From: Pseudomonadota bacterium
GTDB lineage: Bacteria > Pseudomonadota > Gammaproteobacteria > Burkholderiales > Thiobacillaceae
Direction of reading: 5' to 3'
DNA: 32,418 bases
Assembly: GCA_030691265.1 (NCBI GenBank)
Contig: JAUYET010000116.1
Location: forward strand, 1 to 32,418
The translations under genes were made by a program, and so were the position numbers. The notes beneath the pieces are model-generated. The model had not been told where the DNA came from. It did no database searches and worked only from the letters and a program-made list of their open reading frames with translations. Positions 16,042 through 22,849 of this stretch are shown piece after piece. Numbering within the stretch: the stretch's first letter is position 1; each line of letters starts with the position of its first letter.

Positions 16042-18741
16042 TCAAGCTGCAGGATGCGGTTCATCCAGATGTTCGCGCCGACACAGGCCACGCATTTCGC
16101 ACCACGCGCAGACGTGCGGCGCACCTTGCGCCGGCAGTGGCTGGCCTTGCGCCAAGCCGGCCAGCACCGTGCGCAGGCGCTCGCCTTCGGCTGCGGCCGC
16201 GGTGGGCAAATCCGTTTTCCAATCCAGGTTTTCCACCTTGTCCGCGTCCAGCGTGACAAAGCCGGCCTCGCTGGCGTCGGCCAGCCAGGCGTAGGCGGTG
16301 AGCTGGACATCCTCGGCGTTGGGGTCGAGCTTTTTATTCAGGGTCTGGCGCGATTGGGTCTTGTAATCGAGCAAGGCGAGCGCGTTTGGGTGAAGCCCGG
16401 CGTGGCGATCGACCCGGTCGGCGCGGCCTTCCAGACGAGTGCGCTGCCCTTCTCCCCACTCCACCTCGCGCATAAACGGCGTTTCCGCACTTTCATAACG
16501 ATAGCCGGCCACCTCCCGCGCCAGCGCCCAGGCCACGTAAGCCTCGATGCGCTGGCTCCAGCGCTGCCGCCAGGCGCCGGCGAGATAGGCCTCGGCTTCC
16601 GCTTCGGCGAATCCGTCCAGGCTGATCTGCAACAAGCTGGCGCTGAGTTCTGCCGCGGGACGGTCGCTCAATACCGGATGCGCGGCATGGAAACGGGCCA
16701 GGATGCGATGCACCAGACTGCCGTAATCGCGTTTGTCCATTTCCTCCGGCACCTCGTCGCGCTCGTTCAGGCGCAGCAGATGGCGGGCGAAAAACTGGTA
16801 CGGACACGCCACCAGGCTTTGCCAGGCGCTGACGCTGATGCGGGTGGGGACGGCATCGGCTGACGGCCAGGTGGGAGGGAAAATCGTAGGGCGGAAAAGC
16901 CGAAAGGCGCCTTCCGCCGGAGTCACGTCATAAGCATGGCGGAAGGCGCTATCGCTTTTCCGCCCTACAGAACTGCCCCATGCTGCTTGGTGAAACACGT
17001 CCAGTTGCAGCAACCAGGGGGAAAGCGGCGCGGCTTCGCCATCGATTTCAGACTGCCAGACCAGCGCCACGCGCGGCGTGCGGGCGAGCAGATCGGTGAA
17101 TGCATCCCGCGCCAAGGCTTCTTTCTCGCCCGCGCCGGGCAAGCCGAGCTGGCCGCGCACCGCGTCGTTGAAGATGGCCGCCGCCGGTTTGCCGGGCAAA
17201 TGCGCCGCGCCCACGCCCAGCACGATGGCGGCGTCGAGATCGCGCGTATGGGCGGCGGCCAGGTGGGTCAGGCGAATCGGGCTGGACACCGTGGCATCGC
17301 GAAAAGTGGCCTGCTCCAGATGCAGGAACAGCCAGCGCCGCCAGTCCGCCAGCGTATAGCGGGCGCTGTGGCCGGCGCTGTCGCGCGCCAATGTTTCCAA
17401 CAAGGTCATCAGTTGCGCGCCGACCGGGTCGGCGCGCAAGGGCGCTTCGGCGCCGATCTGGGCCAGCGATTCAATCAGGCGACGCATCCATTCCGCCAAC
17501 GGCACGCGTTTGGCCGACCAAGCCGCGCGCGCCCGCTCGATACGCAACAACAGCGCCAAACTGTCGTGCAGGCCTTCCCGTTTGGCCAAGGCGATATGAC
17601 CGGCCAGGCCATCCGGCGCGCCGTGACGCCGAATCGCCTCGTCCAGCTCATGCGCGGCTTGCAGGCGTTGCGGCACGGCATCGGCAAAGACGAAAGGCGA
17701 TTTCAGCAGATCGAGCAGATCGACATAGCCGAAGGCATCGCCGACCAGGCGCAACCAGCGTTCCACCACATGGCTGACCGCGGCGGTCGAAAACGCCCAA
17801 CCGGTTTCGTCCTGCACCAGAATGCCGCGCCGTTCCAGCAAGGCGCGCAAACGCCGCGCCATCAGGCGATCCGGCGCAATCAAGGCGATCTCGCGCAAGC
17901 CCTCCGCCAACCATTGCGTCAACGTCCGTTCGGCCGAGAGCGCGGCGACTTCCAGGCCGGGCGCGGCGATCAGGGCGACATCCCGGCCCAGCGGCGATTC
18001 GGCTTGAGCACGTCCGAACGCCGCGCCGCGCGCGCTCAGCGTCGATTCCGCATCCGTCCAAACCGCCTGCAGCAAGGCCAGACGCGCGGTGTTTCCCGGC
18101 GTGGCGGGCAAGGTGACGACCGGCGCGCGCAGTTGCCAGGCTTGCAGAAACGCGCGCTCGACGCCGTTCAGGCCGGCCAATCCAAGGCAATACAACGGCC
18201 GCTCGGCGCGCTCGGCCAGCCAGGCCAGACGCGCGCCATGCAGGTGCATGCGGCCGCGGGTCTGGACTGATTCGCCGCTTTGCGCCAGCGCGCGCCAGAC
18301 CGCGTCGGCCAAGCTGGCTTCGAGCGCGAGATAGCGGTTTTCTCCGCGCGCGGCATCGCTCAGTACCGCATCCGGTTGCGCCAATTCAGCATCGAGTTCG
18401 TTGACCAGCGCCAACAGTTCCTGCGCGGCCTGCCATTCGACATGGCGCGGCAGACGCCCGCTGCCGGCCAGAAAATCATGCAACTGCGCCAGACGCAGAC
18501 TGTCCGCCTCGGCGCTGTATTCCAAGCCATCGCCCAGCGCCACGCTGGCCGCCAGTTCCGGCAATGTCAGCAATCGAGGCGGCAGCAGATGGCGCCCCGG
18601 CAGCAACTCCAGCAACGCCTGCCGAAAAGCCTGACCGGCGTGATGGTGTGGAACCAGAATCAGACAGGCGGAGAAATCTGGCGTGCGACCAGACTCATGC
18701 TGGAGAAAGGCTTGCGCGGCAGCAATCAAGGAGCTGGTCAT
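16042..18741 (-). CDS. AddB-like PD-(D/E)xK nuclease with Fe-S cluster motif
   Basis: An 899-residue protein. The N-terminal two thirds resemble the inactive helicase-like fold of AddB/RexB (ACLILVPHHHAGQAFRQALL near the start; ALIAPDRLMARRLRALLERRG around 290-310). The C-terminal third is a RecB-type nuclease: YGSLVHRIL with H678, LEGRADRVD with D775 and LLDYKT with D792 and K794. Cysteines C646 (ACPYQFF) and C878, C881, C887 (CAWCEMRGLC) are placed as in the iron-sulfur staple of AddB and Cas4. Such proteins process double-strand ends with an AddA/UvrD-type partner, which is not in this window. Residues about 592-619 are encoded by a REP pair, so this linker is foreign sequence. The frame is intact. 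Confidence 0.87.
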   Translation of the reverse strand: MTSSLIAAAQAFLQHESGRTPDFSACLILVPHHHAGQAFRQALLELLPGRHLLPPRLLTLPELAASVALGDGLEYSAEADSLRLAQLHDFLAGSGRLPRHVEWQAAQELLALVNELDAELAQPDAVLSDAARGENRYLALEASLADAVWRALAQSGESVQTRGRMHLHGARLAWLAERAERPLYCLGLAGLNGVERAFLQAWQLRAPVVTLPATPGNTARLALLQAVWTDAESTLSARGAAFGRAQAESPLGRDVALIAAPGLEVAALSAERTLTQWLAEGLREIALIAPDRLMARRLRALLERRGILVQDETGWAFSTAAVSHVVERWLRLVGDAFGYVDLLDLLKSPFVFADAVPQRLQAAHELDEAIRRHGAPDGLAGHIALAKREGLHDSLALLLRIERARAAWSAKRVPLAEWMRRLIESLAQIGAEAPLRADPVGAQLMTLLETLARDSAGHSARYTLADWRRWLFLHLEQATFRDATVSSPIRLTHLAAAHTRDLDAAIVLGVGAAHLPGKPAAAIFNDAVRGQLGLPGAGEKEALARDAFTDLLARTPRVALVWQSEIDGEAAPLSPWLLQLDVFHQAAWGSSVGRKSDSAFRHAYDVTPAEGAFRLFRPTIFPPTWPSADAVPTRISVSAWQSLVACPYQFFARHLLRLNERDEVPEEMDKRDYGSLVHRILARFHAAHPVLSDRPAAELSASLLQISLDGFAEAEAEAYLAGAWRQRWSQRIEAYVAWALAREVAGYRYESAETPFMREVEWGEGQRTRLEGRADRVDRHAGLHPNALALLDYKTQSRQTLNKKLDPNAEDVQLTAYAWLADASEAGFVTLDADKVENLDWKTDLPTAAAAEGERLRTVLAGLAQGQPLPAQGAPHVCAWCEMRGLCRREHLDEPHPAA
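16886..16968 (-). repeat. GTAG-REP inverted pair inside the AddB-like coding region
   Basis: This 83-base element has arms 16886-16918 and 16938-16968. Each reads GTAG then GGCGGAA ... TTCCGCC, the same type as the intergenic copy at 4020-4095. It lies wholly inside an open reading frame, encoding about 28 residues (SDSAFRHAYDVTPAEGAFRL at its core) between the helicase-like and nuclease parts. Since 83 is not a multiple of three, flanking duplication or deletion must have kept the frame. Confidence 0.85.
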
Positions 18742-18856
18742 GGCGGCATTCTCCCGACTCCCTCATGCGAAAAAATCCCAGACGAAAAGCCGGGGGGGGC
18801 GGCCTGCAATGGCTATCTGGAGACTTTCGGCATCGACGCACGCCGACACACAAAGC

Positions 18857-18894
18857 AAAAAAGCTTGCCAGTACCGAAACCATGCAAGCCTTTT
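18857..18894 (-). terminator. intrinsic terminator, probably the ancestral tRNA-Phe terminator
   Basis: Read on the minus strand, AAAAGGCTTGC (18894-18884), a 15-base loop, and GCAAGCTTTTTT (18868-18857) form a stem with one bulged G and a T6 tail. No minus-strand gene ends just before it except the 26-base tRNA-Phe 3' fragment at 18901-18926. It therefore looks like the original tRNA-Phe terminator, now separated from the intact gene by about 2 kb of inserted DNA. Confidence 0.72.
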
Positions 18895-18896
18895 AT

Positions 18897-18926
18897 TTTT
18901 TGGTGGCCAGAGGCGGAATCGAACCG
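18897..18926 (-). repeat. left attachment-site repeat with tRNA-Phe 3' fragment
   Basis: This 30-base stretch is identical to 20863-20892. Positions 18901-18926 are the last 26 bases of tRNA-Phe (half of the T arm, the 3' acceptor strand and CCA); beyond 18926 the similarity ends abruptly. It is the partial tRNA left when an element integrates at a tRNA 3' end. Confidence 0.87.
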
Positions 18927-19215
18927 AGCAGTCAGTATAAGCACACCGCTTTCACTTGGGTACCGGGGCGGTTTCGCCCAAGCCTGAGACAGGGGCCATT
19001 TTCATCCGCTCCCCGTCTCCACCCCACCCGACTCGTCCCATGTTTTAGTCAAAATACGACATATCACTTAATTAGTTCGCCACTTTAAGACAATAACCCA
19101 CTATGACCGGCTTTGATTAGCCCAAACCAGACAAACCCAGTCCATCCATTATTTAGCCTTATTTGGACATATAGTCGCTACACTTAGCTGATATACGACA
19201 TTCTTGGGCCTCTCC
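18927..19215. other. AT-rich non-coding stretch upstream of the Fic-fusion gene
   Basis: No gene is supported in these 289 bases. The right part (from about 19040) is far richer in A and T than the surroundings. Related short motifs recur: ATACGACATAT (19054-19064), GACATATAGTCG (19166-19177) and ATACGACATT (19193-19202). They could be operator sites for the N-terminal winged-helix domain of the downstream protein, as AbiEi-type antitoxins are autoregulatory. A TATAGT at 19170-19175 is a possible -10, but no good -35 is seen. Confidence 0.4.
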
Positions 19216-20721
19216 ATGGTTTCGCTAGTTGAAAAAAGCCCCGCCGATACGCTTTTCTTTGCGAGCGAGGGACCTGTAATCGCCAAGCAACTTCAGCGCC
19301 GTGCGGCCGCCGGAGAGTTGATTCGCGTTGCGCCTGGCATTTACACCCTGAATGGAGACCCCGCAGAAGTCGAGGGACGCATCAGAAGGAACTGGCAAGT
19401 ATTGGCAGGCAAGCTGGCCCCTGGCGCAGTGGTATCGCATATCAGCGAGTTCAAGGGCGGCATTACCGAGGAGGGCTATGTCACCCTGAGTCATCCCACA
19501 CGCTTCAACAAGACGCTCAAGTTTCCCGGCTTGCAACTGGTCTTGCTTCAGGGCCCGAGTCAGTTACCGGGTGATATGCGCTTGGGGTCCACGGGACTCT
19601 TCTGGGCATCGCGGCCGCGAGCCTTGCTGGAAAACCTGGGGCGTGTCGTGAAGAAGCGGCCTACCCGCGCCGGCCGCGAAGCCGTCGAGGAAAAGCTTGT
19701 GGCCATCCTGAACGCCATCAAGGAGGCTGGCCTGAACCGGCTACGCGACGCAGCGCGTGAGCTGGCGCCCCAGCTCGGCGCCGAAGCGGAATTTACCGCG
19801 TTGGACAAGATGATAGGCGCGCTCCTCGGAACACATGCCAGGGGCGAGTTGAGAACACGCATAGGCCATCTGGTCGCCAGCGGCACCCCCGTGGACACCG
19901 GGTGCATGGCCAGGCTCGAAATTCTGGCATCCGCCCTACGCAGCAGTGTCTTGCCCGCCATCCCAGACGTAGCAAGTTCTGGGGACGCCAAAATTCACTT
20001 CGCCCTGCTGGAGTCCTATTTTTCCAACTATGTAGAAGGCACTAAATTCTCAATCGAGGAAGCGGAAGGGATTGTGCTGAGAAACAAGGTGGTGGAGAGC
20101 CGCCCCAAGGATTCCCACGACATCTTGGGCGTGTTTCATCAAGCCATCACTGCGGGTACTCGCGACACCGTGCCGCCCCCGGGCACACCGTTTCCCGAAG
20201 GGTTACAGCAAAGGCACCGAGAAATGCTGGCCCTCCGCCCAGAGGTTCATCCCGGCGAGATCAAGAGCGAGCCCAATTTTGCTGGAACGACGCGATTTGT
20301 TGACCCGGCCTATGTCCGCGGTACGCTCCAAGAAGGCTCTGCTATGGCCCTTAGCGTTCCTGAAGGGCTTGCCCGAGCCATTTTTTACGCCTTCTTCGTC
20401 GCCGATGTTCACCCCTTCGAGGACGGCAATGGCCGCCTGTCTCGGTTAACCATGAACGCGGAGCTATCTCGGTTGGGCTTGTGTCGTATCGTTATCCCGA
20501 CGTTGTTTCATCCCCAGTATGTCGATTGTCAGAAGGCGCTGACGCAGGGGAACGAGCCAGCCGGGTTAATCAGCGCCCTGGCAAAGGCCGCAGTGTGGTG
20601 CGCTCAGTTCGAGTATTCAAACTTCAAGACCCTCATTGCGACGGCAAGAAACACGAATGCATTCGAAGAGTCGCCCATGCAATTTCGGTTATTGAACATC
20701 GATGGGTCAAAAATGGCCTAG
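19216..20721 (+). CDS. AbiEi-like winged helix fused to Fic domain
   Basis: A 501-residue two-part protein. The N-terminal region (about 1-150) resembles AbiEi-type antitoxin/regulator proteins: a winged helix ending RRAAAGELIRVAPGIYTL, then AVVSHISEFKGG and a beta-rich segment ending RPRALLENL. The C-terminal part is a Fic domain with the complete active-site motif HPFEDGNGRLSR (399-410) and, before it, the inhibitory helix motif SNYVEG (270-275), the (S/T)xxxE(G/N) signature of self-inhibited Fic enzymes. Fic proteins usually transfer AMP to a protein target. The complete catalytic and inhibitory motifs suggest a functional, regulated enzyme. ATG 19216 is preferred; an in-frame TTG lies 12 bases upstream, and no Shine-Dalgarno is evident. 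It is the only gene of the tRNA-Phe element. Confidence 0.85.
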   Translation: MVSLVEKSPADTLFFASEGPVIAKQLQRRAAAGELIRVAPGIYTLNGDPAEVEGRIRRNWQVLAGKLAPGAVVSHISEFKGGITEEGYVTLSHPTRFNKTLKFPGLQLVLLQGPSQLPGDMRLGSTGLFWASRPRALLENLGRVVKKRPTRAGREAVEEKLVAILNAIKEAGLNRLRDAARELAPQLGAEAEFTALDKMIGALLGTHARGELRTRIGHLVASGTPVDTGCMARLEILASALRSSVLPAIPDVASSGDAKIHFALLESYFSNYVEGTKFSIEEAEGIVLRNKVVESRPKDSHDILGVFHQAITAGTRDTVPPPGTPFPEGLQQRHREMLALRPEVHPGEIKSEPNFAGTTRFVDPAYVRGTLQEGSAMALSVPEGLARAIFYAFFVADVHPFEDGNGRLSRLTMNAELSRLGLCRIVIPTLFHPQYVDCQKALTQGNEPAGLISALAKAAVWCAQFEYSNFKTLIATARNTNAFEESPMQFRLLNIDGSKMA

Positions 20722-20862
20722 CAGCCTGTCGAACGCAAGCAAGCGCAGGCCTGCGCGACCGAAAACGTCAGAAAAGTGTCAGACTGGCATGAAAATCGGA
20801 GTTTTTGGCGCGAATCTCGCCCGCCACAATCCACTGCAACACGTTGATTTCAATGGGCTTTA

Positions 20863-20892
20863 TTTTTGGTGGCCAGAGGCGGAATCGAACCG
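20863..20892 (-). repeat. right attachment-site repeat within intact tRNA-Phe
   Basis: Identical over 30 bases to 18897-18926. It covers the 3' end of tRNA-Phe plus four T bases beyond the CCA. Together the two copies define the limits of the inserted DNA. Nothing else of note lies between the Fic-fusion stop at 20721 and this point. Confidence 0.87.
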
Positions 20893-20942
20893 TCGACACG
20901 CGGATTTTCAATCCGCTGCTCTACCAACTGAGCTATCTGGCC
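20867..20942 (-). tRNA. tRNA-Phe (GAA)
   Basis: A complete 76-base tRNA on the minus strand. Acceptor GGCCAGA pairs with TCTGGCC, followed by ACCA with CCA encoded. The D arm reads AGCTCAGTTGGTAGAGC, the anticodon stem GCGGA/TCCGC holds loop TTGAAAA with anticodon GAA (complement of 20907-20909), and the T loop is GGTTCGATTCC. The gene is intact although its 3' end doubles as an attachment site for the neighbouring element. Confidence 0.96.
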
Positions 20943-20979
20943 ACGTCTGAAGCCGGGAGCCCGGCTGAAGAAGCCGCGC

Positions 20980-21008
20980 ATTAAATAGTGAAACCCGCAA
21001 TTCGTCAA
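20980..21008 (-). promoter_or_regulatory. tRNA-Phe promoter
   Basis: On the minus strand TTGACG (complement of 21003-21008) and TTTAAT (complement of 20980-20985) are 17 bases apart. A GC-rich stretch (GCGCGGC) follows the -10, like the discriminator of stringently controlled stable-RNA promoters. It lies about 38 bases before the tRNA-Phe 5' end. Confidence 0.75.
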
Positions 21009-21147
21009 GGCAGCCGGGCGGCGGAGCACATTGCATCCGCATCGAGTTCACAGCCCACATTCCCGACAATTTTAGTCGGGCTTGTCCGTCATTTGCCGGA
21101 CTGGCACACTACGGCTCCATCATCGAACGCTAATAGAGGATCCATCC

Positions 21148-21534
21148 ATGAGCGGCCTGAACCCGAACTCCCCCATTCCGACTGAAATCAAGCTGCATCA
21201 GCAGTCAAAATTCATGGAAGTGGCCTTCAATGACGACAGCCGTTTCAATCTCCCCTTCGAGTACCTGCGCGTTTTTTCACCCTCGGCCGAGGTGCGTGGA
21301 CACGGCCCTGGTCAGGAAGTGCTGCAAGTCGGCAAGAAAAACATCGAAATCAAGAACATCGAGCCGGTGGGTCAATATGCAGTCGTTCTGGTGTTTTCCG
21401 ACGGGCATGACTCGGGCATTTATTCCTGGGATTACCTTTACGACCTGGGCGCCAAACAGGAGTTTTACTGGAACGGCTATTTGCGCCGCATGGAAGAAGC
21501 CGGCGCATCGCGCGAGTCCAAAGCTTTGGTGTGA
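21148..21534 (+). CDS. DUF971 family protein
   Basis: A 128-residue protein of the DUF971 family, the domain that also forms the N-terminus of gamma-butyrobetaine hydroxylases. Visible blocks are PTEIKLHQQSKFMEVAFND, FEYLRVFSPSAEVRGHGPG, EPVGQYAVVLVFSDGHDSGIYSWDYLYDLG. The role of the stand-alone form is unknown; in many betaproteobacteria it sits near ubiquinone genes, not the case here. The start at 21148 follows AGAGGA by 8 bases; an earlier in-frame ATG at 21082 lacks a binding site and conserved sequence. Its stop overlaps the start of the fructosamine kinase gene (GTGA), so the two are coupled. Confidence 0.88.
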   Translation: MSGLNPNSPIPTEIKLHQQSKFMEVAFNDDSRFNLPFEYLRVFSPSAEVRGHGPGQEVLQVGKKNIEIKNIEPVGQYAVVLVFSDGHDSGIYSWDYLYDLGAKQEFYWNGYLRRMEEAGASRESKALV

Positions 21535-22439
21535 CATCCACGCTGATTGCCGAAATATCGAACGCCATCGCTGACGCGTCCGGCGAGGCATTTCGGGTTT
21601 CACGCCAGTTCAGCGCATCCGGCGGCTGTATCAACCACAGCCTGATCCTGGCTGGCGTGGATGGTCGCCGGTTCTTCGTCAAGCTCAACCAGGCTGCGCA
21701 ATTGAGCATGTTTGAAGCCGAGGCGGCGGGCCTGGCTGAATTGATTGGCGCCCAGGCCATTCGCGTCCCCGAGCCGTTGACGCGTGGCCTCGCGGCCGGC
21801 CAAAGCTTCCTGGTCATGGAATGGCTGGATTTGAGCCAATGTGGCGATAGTGGTAACCCCGGTGGCAACCCCGGCAGCAAGCTCGGCGAACGGCTCGCCA
21901 TGTTGCACAGTAAAACCTGGCGCGCATTCGGCTGGTGGCGCGACAACACAATTGGCAGCACGCGTCAGGCCAACTCGGCAACAAACAACTGGATCGACTT
22001 CTACCGCGACCAGCGCTTGGCACCGCAACTCGATCTTGCCGCTCGGCATGGAGCAGAGCGCGCCTTGCTCGACAGCGGTGAGCGATTGCTCGCCGAACTG
22101 GATGCGTTTTTCCCTGGATACAGCCCGCAGCCCAGCCTGTTGCACGGCGATCTGTGGAGTGGAAACACCGGTTATTGCGAGGGCGAGCCGGTCCTGTTCG
22201 ACCCGGCTGTGTACTACGGCGACCGCGAAACGGATATCGCCATGACCGAGTTATTCGGCGGCTTCCCGGATGCGTTCTACGCCGCCTACAACGCTGCCTG
22301 GCCGCTCGATCAGGGCTACTCGTCACGCAAATTGCTTTACCAGCTTTACCACCTGCTCAATCACTTCAACCTCTTCGGCGGCGCCTACGCCGGACAATCT
22401 CAAACAGCGATCAAGCGACTGCTGGCCGCATTGCGGTAA
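21531..22439 (+). CDS. fructosamine/ketosamine kinase family protein
   Basis: A 302-residue kinase-fold protein that by family phosphorylates ketoamine adducts (for example ribulosamine or fructosamine residues on glycated proteins), destabilising them for deglycation. Evidence: GGCINHSLIL, the ATP-binding lysine K51 (FFVKLN), the catalytic block LLHGDLWSGN with D207 and N212, and the metal-binding FDPAVYYGDRETDIAM with D224. Length is normal. Translation starts at GTG 21531, overlapping the DUF971 stop by 4 bases. A short Gly/Asn/Pro stretch (GDSGNPGGNPGSK, 105-117) is a slightly extended loop. Confidence 0.92.
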   Translation: MTSTLIAEISNAIADASGEAFRVSRQFSASGGCINHSLILAGVDGRRFFVKLNQAAQLSMFEAEAAGLAELIGAQAIRVPEPLTRGLAAGQSFLVMEWLDLSQCGDSGNPGGNPGSKLGERLAMLHSKTWRAFGWWRDNTIGSTRQANSATNNWIDFYRDQRLAPQLDLAARHGAERALLDSGERLLAELDAFFPGYSPQPSLLHGDLWSGNTGYCEGEPVLFDPAVYYGDRETDIAMTELFGGFPDAFYAAYNAAWPLDQGYSSRKLLYQLYHLLNHFNLFGGAYAGQSQTAIKRLLAALR

Positions 22440-22470
22440 CACCTTCGCTCGACATTTTTGTCGCAAGTGT

Positions 22471-22499
22471 TTGCCTGACCCGGGGGTTTTGTGGATAAT
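22471..22499 (+). promoter_or_regulatory. rpmE promoter
   Basis: TTGCCT (22471-22476) and GATAAT (22494-22499) are separated by exactly 17 bases, close to sigma-70 consensus, and lie 37 bases before the rpmE ATG. No Zur-type palindrome is obvious around it. Confidence 0.78.
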
Positions 22500-22535
22500 C
22501 CCGCGCTTTCCAGGTTCCGACCCAGGCAGCGCGAT

Positions 22536-22745
22536 ATGAAAGCAGGCATTCACCCCGAGTACAACGAAATTGCCGTAACTTGCGGTTGCGGCAACAGCTT
22601 CACCACCCGTTCCACGATGAACAAGCCGCTTCATGTTGAAGTCTGTGCGGCCTGCCATCCCTTCTATACGGGTAAGCAAAAAATTATCGATACGGCTGGC
22701 CGTGTCGAGAAATTCCGCCAGAAGTACGGCATCGGCAAAAAGTAA
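22536..22745 (+). CDS. rpmE: 50S ribosomal protein L31 (zinc-binding form)
   Basis: A 70-residue L31 beginning [14 protein letters not shown]. It has the zinc ligands C16-x-C18 and C37-x-x-C40 (TCGCGNSF and [11 protein letters not shown]), so it is the C+ type, which can serve as a zinc reserve and is replaced by the zinc-free paralogue under zinc shortage. The start at 22536 gives the conserved N-terminus; a longer frame from 22491 begins inside the promoter and is rejected. A strong promoter precedes it and a strong terminator follows, so it is monocistronic. Confidence 0.97.
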   Translation: MKAGIHPEYNEIAVTCGCGNSFTTRSTMNKPLHVEVCAACHPFYTGKQKIIDTAGRVEKFRQKYGIGKK

Positions 22746-22751
22746 TTTCTT

Positions 22752-22795
22752 GCACAAACAAAAAAGCAGCCAGTGGCTGCTTTTTTTGTTTGTGC
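22752..22795 (+). terminator. intrinsic terminator of rpmE
   Basis: GCAGCC (22766-22771) and GGCTGC (22775-22780) form the core of a long palindrome flanked by A-rich and T-rich arms; TTTTTTT follows directly on the plus strand. The arms extend pairing out to 22752 and 22795. Symmetric, so active in both directions. Confidence 0.93.
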
Positions 22796-22849
22796 ATCAA
22801 CAACCCGCCCCACCTTCCTTGTTAACGCCCGGTTAGCCGCCGCATCGCC

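Larger units (their letters stand above)
18897..20892 (+). mobile_element. 2-kb tRNA-Phe-associated element carrying one Fic-fusion gene
   Basis: The segment is bounded by perfect 30-bp direct repeats, one being part of the intact tRNA-Phe gene and the other its 3' fragment; the repeat-to-repeat distance is 1966 bases. The only gene inside is the AbiEi-like/Fic fusion. There is no integrase, excisionase or replication gene, so it is a deletion remnant or a passenger moved by an integrase encoded elsewhere. The terminator expected behind tRNA-Phe lies outside the left repeat, which agrees with insertion between gene and terminator. Confidence 0.75.

Noticed and set aside
14846-18270. Long plus-strand frames (14846-16015, 16012-16863, 16936-18270)
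   Set aside because: They are antisense to metY and the AddB-like gene, both with intact catalytic motifs; the translations are repetitive Gly/Arg/Gln-rich shadows.
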